From: JAGPFW01 sp964535155
Lineage (GTDB): Bacteria; Patescibacteriota; WWE3; UBA101185; UBA10185
Direction of reading: 5' to 3'
DNA length: 17,310 nucleotides
NCBI GenBank assembly: GCA_964535155.1
Contig: CAZHSR010000016.1
Span: 1 to 17,310, forward strand
The stretch's first letter is position 1; every line of letters starts with the position of its first letter. The notes beneath the pieces are model-generated. The model was not told the DNA's origin. It was given only the letters and a program-made list of their open reading frames with translations, and did no database searches. This document shows positions 5,613 through 13,382 of this stretch, in pieces. The translations under genes and the position numbers were made by a program.

Positions 5613-6050
5613 ATGTCATACCTTGCAAAAACCGAAATAATCCATTTTTCAACTGCAGTCCTACTCTTTGCCATATTTGCATACCTTTTTGGCCCCCTTG
5701 TAGCATCACTTTCCTTTTTAGGTGCATTTTTAATAGACGCGGATCACATGTTTGACTTTGCAATTTACCTTCTCCAAAACAAAAAGCCGTTTAGTTTAAA
5801 AACTTTTTTTGAAGCGGATTTTTTTAAGGATGTAACAAGGCTTTATTTGCCTCTGCATTCCTGGGAGTTAAGCTTGGCGCTTATGGCACTTTATTTTCTT
5901 GCCTTCCAACCGATTTTTCTTGTACTCGGATTTTCTATGTTTGTGCATTTGGCTGTGGATCAGATAACAAATCATGTGTTACCAACGGCTTATTTTTTAA
6001 GCTTGCGTACAGCGAGGGGTTTTGACAAAGAAGCGGTTTGTAAAAATTAG
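5613..6050 (+). CDS. Membrane protein of the DUF457/YdjM-like putative metal-dependent hydrolase type
   Basis: This 145-residue protein has about four membrane segments (roughly 12-30, 31-50, 84-100, 101-120). A set of histidines and aspartates sits at membrane edges: H11 (IIHFSTA), D42/D44/H45 (FLIDADHMFD), H82 (PLHSWE), H112/D116 (VHLAVDQITNH) and H121. This H...DxDH...H...HxxxD pattern is what marks DUF457/YdjM membrane proteins, annotated as metal-dependent hydrolases. The substrate is unknown, and an exact family match needs a profile search. Length fits a compact member. No Shine-Dalgarno is close (GGAGG is at 5583-5587, 25 nt away), so expression may depend on the leaderless upstream ORF. 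No other in-frame start lies downstream of the stop at 5595. Confidence 0.68.
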   Translation: MSYLAKTEIIHFSTAVLLFAIFAYLFGPLVASLSFLGAFLIDADHMFDFAIYLLQNKKPFSLKTFFEADFFKDVTRLYLPLHSWELSLALMALYFLAFQPIFLVLGFSMFVHLAVDQITNHVLPTAYFLSLRTARGFDKEAVCKN

Positions 6051-6112
6051 GGCTTTTCAAACTAGGGGTCTTGTGATATTTTAAGGGTATCTTGAAAACT
6101 AAGGAGGAAGTA

Positions 6113-6253
6113 ATGGGCTTGTTGCAGAAAATCGTGAATCGTTGGAAACACCGCAGAACACCACAGACCCAACTTGCACATCCTACACACCAAAAGGTTG
6201 TAAAAAAGGATGGGCGGGGGAAAAAGAAATCTAGATCTCCTCGTAATTCTTAG
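6113..6253 (+). CDS. Small very basic protein, 46 residues, unknown function
   Basis: This ORF has one of the best ribosome sites in the window, AAGGAGG (6101-6107), 5 nt before the ATG. A possible promoter TTTTCA-17-TATTTT lies at about 6054-6082. The product starts MGLLQKIVNRWKHRRTPQ and ends in the Lys/Arg/Ser-rich KKDGRGKKKSRSPRNS. An amphipathic N-terminus is followed by a disordered basic tail, which would suit nucleic acid or ribosome binding. That is inference, and no family is recognised. The stop is 10 nt before a strong hairpin shared with the convergent glycosyltransferase gene. G+C is higher than in the leaderless neighbours (28 of 60 in 6121-6180). Confidence 0.62.
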   Translation: MGLLQKIVNRWKHRRTPQTQLAHPTHQKVVKKDGRGKKKSRSPRNS

Positions 6254-6262
6254 TTTTTCTCA

Positions 6263-6292
6263 AGCGGAAGGAGAAACTCCTTTCCTTCCGCT
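6263..6292. terminator. Bidirectional terminator hairpin between convergent genes
   Basis: AGCGGAAGGA (6263-6272) pairs perfectly with TCCTTCCGCT (6283-6292), 10-nt loop. The plus side continues ACTTTT and the minus side TGAGAAAAA, so the T-tracts are modest. It overlaps the stop codon of the minus gene. Confidence 0.7.
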
Positions 6293-7886
6293 ACTTTTCC
6301 ACCAACTTATAAACCGAAGAAATCACCTCTCCACCCACAGTCACAGTATAAACCCGCTCAAAACCTTCCAGTTTAAAGTCACCTAAAGTATTACTATTGT
6401 GCAAATAGTATGAAGGCAGCCCTTCTAAAGCCTCTGAACAATCCAACTTTATCCGCGACCGCTCATCCAATGGGATTAAATTTAAATTAAGTGGAACATG
6501 TCCCGTACCGCCCGCACAAACAGTCAAATCCCCTTCTTGGCTTTGTAACAGGTGCTCCAACAATTGCTTACTAGAAACCCACCAGTAATCATGTTCCCAA
6601 TTTTGATTCCAATTTTTTCCTGCCAGAGCATTAAAATACGCATACTCAAAGGGATGATTGGCCACCATCCATCCAAGGGTGTAAACCAAAGACAAGCTTA
6701 CCAGAGTTACTATTACAGCAAAAACTCTTGGCGAAAACTTTTTCCAGAGAAGGGCCAAAGCATAAACAAATAGAAGCATTAAGGGACCAAACAAATACTG
6801 AACATGGCGCCATCCGCTATACAAAGTTGAACCCAAAATAATAATCGGCAAGAAAGAAGCCCAAATAAAAAAATGAGCTGAAAGGAAAATGTAAGGCTTT
6901 TCTAAATAATTTCGACAAGATTTTTTAAAAATAAGGAGTGCTGGCAAAATTAGACCCAAAACCCAAAGCAAAAGGTGAGACCAAGGTGTTGTAACTGCAA
7001 TCCATACTGGCAAATAAGTTTTTGGAGGATTTTTTGCCGAAATGTAATCGCCCGCAAATAAAATCCATCCATCCCAAGCATCATAATTTGCAAACTTGGA
7101 AAAGGCTGCTGTTAAGGTCGCTTGAGGGGAACCCCAAAGTGCAGGCCAAATTAGGTATAAAATGGCGAGGAAAAGGGGGGAGAAAAGAAGTAAAGGCTTT
7201 AGATTTTGTTTAATTTTTTGCTTTTGTAAAGCTACTTCTAGGGTGAGCCAAAACGCTAGAAAAGCGGGAATTAGGATTCCCATTAAGCGGACATTTACCG
7301 TAGTGGCAGAAAAAATTCCCAGTAGAAACAGGTCTTTAAACTTGCGAGTCTCTAAATATTGGAACAAAAAATACATTGAAATAACAAAGAAAGAAAGGAA
7401 GATGCTATCTTTTATATTATAAAAACTATGTGCCGAGACTCTTGGATGTAGGAAATAGGCAGTCAGTGACAGCAATAGTATTAAAGGACTTTTTGTTATT
7501 TTTTTGGCAATAAAAAAGAAGGCTACAGCACCAAGAAGGAAAATTACTCGTGTATAAAGGTGACGAGCAAGCCAAAAAGCAGGAAGATTTGGGGCAAAAG
7601 TGTCTGGGAAAAATTCCAGGATTAAAAGTGGGTATTGTGCAGCGACTCCATAAAACCTATGTTCATAAGAAGAAAGGTCAGCGGCAGATTTTATCGATTG
7701 GGGGGCAGAATCTAAAATACCTAGAGCAGAAAAAGCCTTTTTTGCCGTTATCAAAAGGTGTTGATGCTGAATAGGCTCATCAATTGAGATGCCATAATTT
7801 TTAAATGTAAAAAGGCTAATTACTGTTACGAAAGCAAAGAAGACAATAAAAACTGCTTTCCAAGGATTATTTTTTAACCAAGACAT
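6291..7886 (-). CDS. GT-C integral membrane glycosyltransferase (GT39/ArnT/PMT-like)
   Basis: The protein is 531 residues from the ATG at 7886. It has an N-terminal membrane segment (about 10-28) followed by the acidic motif YGISIDEPIQHQ (D36-E37) in the first outer loop, the usual catalytic site of GT-C enzymes using polyprenyl-phosphate sugars. About ten further hydrophobic segments lead to a soluble C-terminal domain (from about residue 425). The family transfers a sugar from a lipid carrier to protein, lipid or glycan on the outer face; the acceptor is not readable. A longer frame reaches 7958, but the 7886 start is preferred: a perfect TATAAT (7896-7901, minus) ends 9 nt before it, and the longer start would overlap the divergent methyltransferase gene. 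Divergent from the 7947 operon. Confidence 0.85.
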   Translation of the reverse strand: MSWLKNNPWKAVFIVFFAFVTVISLFTFKNYGISIDEPIQHQHLLITAKKAFSALGILDSAPQSIKSAADLSSYEHRFYGVAAQYPLLILEFFPDTFAPNLPAFWLARHLYTRVIFLLGAVAFFFIAKKITKSPLILLLSLTAYFLHPRVSAHSFYNIKDSIFLSFFVISMYFLFQYLETRKFKDLFLLGIFSATTVNVRLMGILIPAFLAFWLTLEVALQKQKIKQNLKPLLLFSPLFLAILYLIWPALWGSPQATLTAAFSKFANYDAWDGWILFAGDYISAKNPPKTYLPVWIAVTTPWSHLLLWVLGLILPALLIFKKSCRNYLEKPYIFLSAHFFIWASFLPIIILGSTLYSGWRHVQYLFGPLMLLFVYALALLWKKFSPRVFAVIVTLVSLSLVYTLGWMVANHPFEYAYFNALAGKNWNQNWEHDYWWVSSKQLLEHLLQSQEGDLTVCAGGTGHVPLNLNLIPLDERSRIKLDCSEALEGLPSYYLHNSNTLGDFKLEGFERVYTVTVGGEVISSVYKLVEK

Positions 7887-7895
7887 GATGTGCCT

Positions 7896-7901
7896 ATTAT
7901 A
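7896..7901 (-). promoter_or_regulatory. -10 (TATAAT) of the GT-C gene
   Basis: Perfect TATAAT on minus, 9 nt before the ATG at 7886. It sets the start codon and shares a 60-nt divergent spacer with the plus-strand operon promoter. Confidence 0.55.
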
Positions 7902-7909
7902 AAGAAAAA

Positions 7910-7938
7910 TTGGGAAAATGGCTAAAATATGGGATAAT
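7910..7938 (+). promoter_or_regulatory. Promoter of the methyltransferase/GT operon
   Basis: TTGGGA (7910-7915), 17-nt spacer, GATAAT (7933-7938), then 8 nt to the ATG at 7947; leaderless type. Confidence 0.58.
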
Positions 7939-7946
7939 TCGGCATA

Positions 7947-8576
7947 ATGGAAAACCAAGATAAAATTAGTTCAAATCAAAATAAGCATCAGACCAAAAAC
8001 CCATTACGCAAATTGTTGTTAAATAACTTTCATGCCATACTAAAAGGCTTAATTGCAGAAAATACGAATTTGAGAAGTGTCCTTGAAATAGGTTGCGGCG
8101 AGGGTTTTGTGCTTGAGTACCTTACAAACCACATGGAAATCCCAACAGTAATTGGAACAGATATTTCGGATGAAGCGGTAGAAAAAGCAAAAAACCGCTT
8201 ACCACAGGCTTATTTTAAAACCGCAGACCTTTCCGCGGAAAACTTTTCAGAAACCCTAGCGCAATTTGAGCAATCACAATTCGATTTGGTACTGTGCTTA
8301 GAAGTTTTAGAGCACATTTTAGATTACAATAAAGCCCTAGAAAACCTTAAAAACATTCCAGCGGAGACATTTATAATTTCTGTTCCAAATGAGCCATTTT
8401 TTAAATTAAGTAATTTTATAGCTTTAAAAAATGTAAAAGCACTTGGAAATGATCCAGAGCATGTTAATAATTGGACTTCACAACAGTTTAAAACCCTTTT
8501 GGAACAGCATTTTACAGTAATTAGTTGCCATTATCCCTTCCCATGGCAGATGTACCTATGCAAAAAGAAAAATTAA
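7947..8576 (+). CDS. Class I SAM-dependent methyltransferase
   Basis: This 209-residue protein has a Rossmann-type methyltransferase domain. Motif I is SVLEIGCGEG (44-53), the acidic end of strand 2 is GTDIS (70-74), and motif IV/post region is FDLVLCLEVLEHI (112-124), followed by ISVPNEPFF. This is the UbiG/COQ3-like group of small-molecule methyltransferases. In glycan loci these often methylate sugars or lipid carriers; the substrate here is unknown. It is the first gene of a three-gene operon: its last 19 nt overlap the start of the GT2 gene, which in turn overlaps the TPR gene. The mRNA looks leaderless. The first 20 residues are polar and Gln/Asn/Lys-rich, likely disordered. Confidence 0.88.
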   Translation: MENQDKISSNQNKHQTKNPLRKLLLNNFHAILKGLIAENTNLRSVLEIGCGEGFVLEYLTNHMEIPTVIGTDISDEAVEKAKNRLPQAYFKTADLSAENFSETLAQFEQSQFDLVLCLEVLEHILDYNKALENLKNIPAETFIISVPNEPFFKLSNFIALKNVKALGNDPEHVNNWTSQQFKTLLEQHFTVISCHYPFPWQMYLCKKKN

Positions 8577-9496
8577 TCACAATTTTAATCCCTGCCTACA
8601 ATGAAGAAGAAAATATCTTTCCCTTATATGAAAGACTTTTGGATCAGACAAAAAAGCTTTCCGCCTACTCATGGGAAATCATTTTTATAAACGATGGAAG
8701 TTCTGACGGGACCAAGCAAAAGCTAGAAGAACTTGCAGGAACGGCCTCCACAGAGAGTCTAAAATTTAGCTACATTTCATTTAAAAAGAATCAAGGTAAA
8801 ACTGAGGCCTTACGACAAGGAATTCAAAAAGCTCGGGGAGAAATAATTGTAATTTTAGACGCCGACCTTCAAGATGACCCACAATACATTGCCGACTTTT
8901 TAGCCGAAATAGAAAAACCAACCGTTGATTTTGTTGTAGGTAACAGGACCAACAAGTACGCCAAAAACTTTGCCAAAAAAATCTCTTCATTTATTGCCAA
9001 CAATACCGCCAAAATTTTAATTGGCTCTCCTATTAAAGACATGAACTGCGGATTTAAAGCCATGACAACCGAGTGCGCCAAAACTATAACTCTAAAAAGC
9101 GATTATCACAGGTATTTGCCCCTTTTAGCCAGCATTGAAGGATACAGGGTCTCCCAAGTTGATATTGAACAAAAAGACCGCTTTTCTGGGGAATCAAAAT
9201 ACGGAAAAATGGGTTTTAGCCGATTCATCAACTCTTTACTAGACATGTTAAGCATTTACTTTATATATCGCTTTAAAAAGGAACCATTTAGACTTTTTGG
9301 AAGAGTGGGATTAGGCCTTTTAGCAACAGGATTCTTAATTTTAGGCTATTTAGCCATTGGATGGTTTGCTGGACATTACATTTATGGTCGCCCCTTATTT
9401 TTCTTGGGCATTTTACTTGCAATTTTAGGCACAAACATTTTAGGGATGGGACTTTTGGGCGAAATTTTTGTTATTAATAATGGCAAAAAAGACTAA
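8558..9496 (+). CDS. GT2 polyprenyl-phosphate sugar synthase-like (DPM1/GtrB/ArnC type) with C-terminal membrane pair
   Basis: The product is 312 residues from the ATG at 8558; upstream in-frame starts (TTG 8525, ATG 8543) lie deeper in the methyltransferase gene and add nothing conserved. The GT-A domain opens with ITILIPAYNEEENI and IIFINDGSSDGT, carries DADLQDDP at 101-108 (metal and donor binding), then a CGFKAM region. The KDRFSGESKYGKMG loop is typical of enzymes that load a sugar onto polyprenyl phosphate. Two membrane helices follow (about 243-272 and 280-305), the usual GtrB/ArnC anchor. It probably makes the lipid-linked sugar used by the adjacent GT-C enzymes. Translationally coupled to both neighbours (19-nt and 17-nt overlaps). 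Confidence 0.9.
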   Translation: MQKEKLITILIPAYNEEENIFPLYERLLDQTKKLSAYSWEIIFINDGSSDGTKQKLEELAGTASTESLKFSYISFKKNQGKTEALRQGIQKARGEIIVILDADLQDDPQYIADFLAEIEKPTVDFVVGNRTNKYAKNFAKKISSFIANNTAKILIGSPIKDMNCGFKAMTTECAKTITLKSDYHRYLPLLASIEGYRVSQVDIEQKDRFSGESKYGKMGFSRFINSLLDMLSIYFIYRFKKEPFRLFGRVGLGLLATGFLILGYLAIGWFAGHYIYGRPLFFLGILLAILGTNILGMGLLGEIFVINNGKKD

Positions 9497-11189
9497 GAAA
9501 TATAAAAATAAAAATATTAAAAGTCCTAAGGAGGTTAAGAAATTTAGAGAGTTAAGTTTAAAAGACAAGATTCAAAATTTTAATTTAAAGATTTGGCTTG
9601 AAGATAATAAAAATTATCTGTTGGTTTTAGCACTTTTTATCTTTGCTATTTACGCAAACTCCCTTGGAAACGATTTCCTTTCAGATGACATACCGGGAAT
9701 TTTGGAAAATCCTTTAGCAAATAGATGGGAAGGATTCTTGGCACATCCCTTATTCTTCTTTGGGGCTTTACCAAGATTTATTATTTCCAATATTTTTGGA
9801 AAAGTACCATGGGCATTTAGACTTCTTAATATAATATTTCATATTGGAAACTGCTCATTAATATTTTTCTTGGCAAGTCTTTTGGCAAATAAAAAGGCGG
9901 GTTTTATAGGGGCTTTACTTGCGGCATCCCATCCAATTATGACTGAGTCTATAACTTGGATCTCTGGAAGTGGATATTCACAATATACTTTTTTCGTTTT
10001 ACTGGGAATTTGCTTATATATTTTCTCCGTAAAGGAACAAAAATTCTACTATTTCTCCATGATTTCTTTTTTAGTTGCCCTGTTAACATCGGAAAAGTCC
10101 ATGATGTTCCCTTTTCTACTATTATCCTTACATTTAGCGTATCCAAAAACCTTTAACAATAATAAATTGTTTTTACCTTTTATATTAGGAATAACTTGGA
10201 TAGGAATATATGTCAATAAAATTCCCGCACGAATTGAAGGGCTACAAACTCTTCATTATGAGAATCCTCAAAATAACAACTTATTTTTAACTCCAATAAT
10301 TGCAATAAGCTCTTACTTTAGACTAATATTTTGGCCTGATAAACTTTCCCTTTATCATACCGAATTAAGTTTTACTACAGTTCAGATTTTTTATAGAGCT
10401 ATAGTTCTTTTAATCTATATTGGAGCCACAATTTATGCCTATTTTAAAAATAAAAAATACTTTTTTTGGCTTACCATGCTTGGAATTGGACTTTCTCCCA
10501 CATTAACTCCTTTTGGCGTATCTTGGATTGTTGCCGAAAGATATGTTTATTTTGGAGCCTTTGGAATCTTTGTTGCAACAGGAATTTTATTGGCAAAGCT
10601 CTCTTCGATGGAGAAACTAAAAAAGTTGGCACCGTACATCCTTTCCGTTTTAGTGATAGCACTTTCAATAAGAACAATTTATAGAAATATAGACTGGAAA
10701 AATGCTTATAATCTTTGGACTGCAACAGCAAAAACAGCTCCTTCAAGCCCAAATAATTACAACAATTTAGGGGATGTGTATGCAAATATGGGAGATCCAA
10801 AAAAGGCTATTGAGAATTTTCAGAAAGCTGTTGATTTAAAGCCTAACTATGCGGATGCTTATCACAATATGGGAAATGTCTATATGCAAATGGCGGAATA
10901 CGAGAAGGCAATTGAGGCGTTAAATAAGGCTATAGAAAATAATCCTTATCTTTGGCAATCACATAATCTTTTAGCGGCAATTTATTTAAATACGGAGGAT
11001 TTTGCCAAATCGGAAGAGCATATTAAAAAGGCAATTGAAATTTATCCAGCAAATCCAGAATTACAAGTGGATTTAGCAGTAATTTTATATAAAAAGGGGG
11101 ATAACGAAGGGAGTAAAAATATTCTTACGGAAGTCTTAAAAGCTTATCCAGAAAATGTAAGGGCTAGGGATCTATTTTTCCAACTTTAA
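9480..11189 (+). CDS. TMTC-like GT-C membrane glycosyltransferase with C-terminal TPR repeats
   Basis: From the ATG at 9480 the protein is 569 residues (an in-frame TTG at 9468 adds four). A basic N-terminus (AKKTKKYKNKNIK) is followed by a membrane segment and the outer-loop motif GNDFLSDDIP (D65, D69, D70), expected to be catalytic. About nine membrane segments follow, including the AERYVYFGAFG motif (about 352-362) characteristic of TMTC-type proteins. The last ~145 residues hold about four TPR units (NNLGDVYANMGDPKKAIENF, then HNMGNVYMQMAEYEKAIEAL and two weaker). Eukaryotic TMTC1-4 are protein O-mannosyltransferases using dolichyl-phosphate mannose; a comparable role with the adjacent lipid-sugar synthase is inference. 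The stop TAA overlaps that of the minus-strand GT2 gene. Confidence 0.86.
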   Translation: MAKKTKKYKNKNIKSPKEVKKFRELSLKDKIQNFNLKIWLEDNKNYLLVLALFIFAIYANSLGNDFLSDDIPGILENPLANRWEGFLAHPLFFFGALPRFIISNIFGKVPWAFRLLNIIFHIGNCSLIFFLASLLANKKAGFIGALLAASHPIMTESITWISGSGYSQYTFFVLLGICLYIFSVKEQKFYYFSMISFLVALLTSEKSMMFPFLLLSLHLAYPKTFNNNKLFLPFILGITWIGIYVNKIPARIEGLQTLHYENPQNNNLFLTPIIAISSYFRLIFWPDKLSLYHTELSFTTVQIFYRAIVLLIYIGATIYAYFKNKKYFFWLTMLGIGLSPTLTPFGVSWIVAERYVYFGAFGIFVATGILLAKLSSMEKLKKLAPYILSVLVIALSIRTIYRNIDWKNAYNLWTATAKTAPSSPNNYNNLGDVYANMGDPKKAIENFQKAVDLKPNYADAYHNMGNVYMQMAEYEKAIEALNKAIENNPYLWQSHNLLAAIYLNTEDFAKSEEHIKKAIEIYPANPELQVDLAVILYKKGDNEGSKNILTEVLKAYPENVRARDLFFQL

Positions 11190-11995
11190 CTAGAAGAATT
11201 AAGCTCACCCGTATTCACTCGCATTTGTAACTCCTTATCATATGTCCATTTTTGCTTAGAGTCAGGATGATAATATCGCAAGATATACATCCGGTAAAAA
11301 ACTGCCATAGTATCCCAAAGCATACTTCTAATGTAATTATCAAAAAACAAAAAGTTTTTAAATGTACTTTTTCCAACATCTATTTGAACTCTAACTGGGG
11401 CTTCATACATCCTTTTAAAACCTAAGTATTTTGCTACAGCTAAAAGTTCTATATCAAAAGCAAACTGCTTAATAACAAGTCTTGGTAAAACTGTTTCTAA
11501 AACTTTTCTTTTATAAACTTTTAAGCCAACCTGAGTGTCTTTAACTGGGATTCTAAATAAAATTTTTACAATAAAATGGTATCCCCAACTATAAAGCCTT
11601 CTAATCAAAGGAAAGTTGGATTCGGAAGCAGGATGCCTTTTACTGGAGACTATTATATCGGCGTTATACCATTGCATGTGTTCCAATATTAAAGATATTC
11701 CGTTGGGGTCAATATCCATTCCAGCATCAATAAAGGCAATGTAATCCCCTTTTGCGCGAGCCATGCCGTATCTTACTGCATAACCCTTTCCCTTATTGGT
11801 TTCATAGCCAATGGCATGAAAATTGGGCTTTTTAAACTTTTTTGCTTCTTCAAGTGTTTTGTCTGGAGATCCATCGGATACAAGGATTAATTCAAAATCC
11901 CATCTGGTTTGAGACATGACATCATACACTCTGGAAATGTCCTTAAGAATGGTCTTTTCCTGTTTATATGCAGGAATAATTATGGATACCAACAT
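11186..11995 (-). CDS. Soluble GT2 glycosyltransferase, ALG5/dolichyl-phosphate glucosyltransferase-like
   Basis: This 269-residue enzyme has a GT-A domain: LVSIIIPAYKQEKTI, LILVSDGSPDKT (D41), GKGYAVRYGMARAKGDYIAFIDAGMDIDP (acidic residues D90, D94). Then comes DTQVGLKVYKR, which in this subfamily precedes the acceptor helix, and a C-terminal basic region without membrane segments. It resembles polyprenyl-phosphate glucosyl/mannosyltransferases that act at the cytoplasmic face. Its ATG shares one base with the flippase stop (TAATG), so the pair is translationally coupled. It could supply the lipid-linked sugar moved by the flippase. Its stop overlaps the stop of the convergent TPR gene within TTAA. 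Substrate uncertain. Confidence 0.88.
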   Translation of the reverse strand: MLVSIIIPAYKQEKTILKDISRVYDVMSQTRWDFELILVSDGSPDKTLEEAKKFKKPNFHAIGYETNKGKGYAVRYGMARAKGDYIAFIDAGMDIDPNGISLILEHMQWYNADIIVSSKRHPASESNFPLIRRLYSWGYHFIVKILFRIPVKDTQVGLKVYKRKVLETVLPRLVIKQFAFDIELLAVAKYLGFKRMYEAPVRVQIDVGKSTFKNFLFFDNYIRSMLWDTMAVFYRMYILRYYHPDSKQKWTYDKELQMRVNTGELNSSS

Positions 11996-13245
11996 TACTC
12001 TGATTTTAACATAGCATAATATGCAACTAGTACCACCAATACAACCGAAGTTACTAAGGCATTTATCAAAACCACCGCCTCAAGCGAAGTGGCAAACTTC
12101 CATATGAGGGTTGCTTGAAGAACGGCTCCTAAAACTAAAATGTAGGTGGCTGAAAATTTTTCGATTGCCATAAAATACAGGATGAAAAAGTTTACTAAAA
12201 TATAAGCGCCTATAAAAACCGTAAACATGGGAACATATTGAACTGCTGGGAGAAACCTTTCGCCAAACATTAGAACAGTAATAAATTTTGGGAAAAGCAC
12301 AAAGAGCAAAGAAGAGCCTACAACCATTAAAAGTTGAAGAGGAAGGAATTTTTTTAACGACTTCTTGTAATCTTGCCCAGCCGAAAAAGCTTCTGCTACA
12401 ACGGGAAACATGATTGTACTAACTGAACCTGCTCCAAACAGCAAAACTTTTCCAACCGTTACAACTCCTGCATAAATTCCTGCTGATTCTGGGTCAAATA
12501 ATCGCTTTACCAAAATAACATCCATATTATTCATAAGCGTTAAGCCTACTTGAATAAAAATTAGGGGACCAACAAAATTTATTATTTGCTTATAATGCTG
12601 GGAAAGTTCTTGCGAAACTTCACATTTTTGGAAATTTTTATTTAGTAAAAAGATTGCAAGGACAAAGGAAAGAATTGCGCCTAAAACCATTCCTGTAAAG
12701 ACGCCACTTAAACCAAAATTGGCATAAACTGCGGCTAAAGGGAAAATAAGGCGAACAAAGGCAGCAAAAACTCCCCAAAAAGCTAAGGCTTTAAATCTTA
12801 GAAGACCTTGCAGGTAAGAACGAGGGAGAGATCCAAGGAAAGTGAGACCCATTAGGAAGGAGAAGGAAACCAAAACTTGGCTATTGGAAATATTAAAAAA
12901 TTGAGCAAAATTTGACTTAAGGGCAATTAATAAAAGTGCAAAAAGCCCGCCAAATAAGAGGCAATAGAACGAAAGCTTCCAGAAAAGCAAAGTTAGTGTG
13001 TCAAATTTACATTCGGCTTTTAATGCTGAGACCTTTTTTATAACTGAATTACTAAATGCCCCACCTAAAACCCCCAAAATTGTGGAAAGGGAAAGCAAAG
13101 TGTTAAAAGTTCCGTAATCTTCCAGGGGGAGAAGGCGCCCCAGAAAAACTTGGAGAAGATAGCTAAAGGCGCTACCTATAAATGATCCTATTGTGACGAC
13201 AAAAACGCCGGAGAAAATGGGGTTTGATAAGACTTTTTTTAACAT
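11995..13245 (-). CDS. Oligosaccharide flippase, Wzx/MATE-like (MOP superfamily)
   Basis: This 416-residue polytopic membrane protein has about 12 hydrophobic segments in two halves. The first half begins NPIFSGVFVVTIGSFIGSAFSYLLQVFLGRLLPLEDYGTFNTLLS, the typical N-terminal pattern of polysaccharide-biosynthesis flippases (LGR.L...YG..N). A second-half start is seen at QIINFVGPLIFIQVGLTLMNNMDVILVKRLFDPESAGIYAG, also a MOP signature. It would flip lipid-linked saccharides across the membrane. Length is slightly below the usual ~450-480. A TTCAAC-17-TATAAT promoter (13290-13318, minus) gives a leader of about 38 nt without a clear Shine-Dalgarno. First gene of a two-gene operon with the GT2. 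Confidence 0.9.
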   Translation of the reverse strand: MLKKVLSNPIFSGVFVVTIGSFIGSAFSYLLQVFLGRLLPLEDYGTFNTLLSLSTILGVLGGAFSNSVIKKVSALKAECKFDTLTLLFWKLSFYCLLFGGLFALLLIALKSNFAQFFNISNSQVLVSFSFLMGLTFLGSLPRSYLQGLLRFKALAFWGVFAAFVRLIFPLAAVYANFGLSGVFTGMVLGAILSFVLAIFLLNKNFQKCEVSQELSQHYKQIINFVGPLIFIQVGLTLMNNMDVILVKRLFDPESAGIYAGVVTVGKVLLFGAGSVSTIMFPVVAEAFSAGQDYKKSLKKFLPLQLLMVVGSSLLFVLFPKFITVLMFGERFLPAVQYVPMFTVFIGAYILVNFFILYFMAIEKFSATYILVLGAVLQATLIWKFATSLEAVVLINALVTSVVLVVLVAYYAMLKSE

Positions 13246-13289
13246 AGTTTTCTGATGATTTAGTAAACTGCTTAAAAATCACCAAATTC

Positions 13290-13318
13290 ATTATAAGGTA
13301 AATGAACAAGTTGTTGAA
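13290..13318 (-). promoter_or_regulatory. Promoter of the flippase/GT2 operon
   Basis: On minus, TTCAAC (13313-13318), 17-nt spacer, perfect TATAAT (13290-13295). Unlike most genes here it leaves a real 5' leader (about 38 nt). Confidence 0.5.
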
Positions 13319-13382
13319 ACAGATCCTTGCAATTAAAACCTAAGATTAATAATCTAGGCAAAACATAGGATATAATCAACAA

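Noticed and set aside
5417..5763. Minus-strand open frames (85 and 63 codons) over the structured RNA and membrane gene
   Set aside because: They lack motifs and start signals; the first overlaps the RNA promoter and helices and ends inside P3, so it is a shadow.
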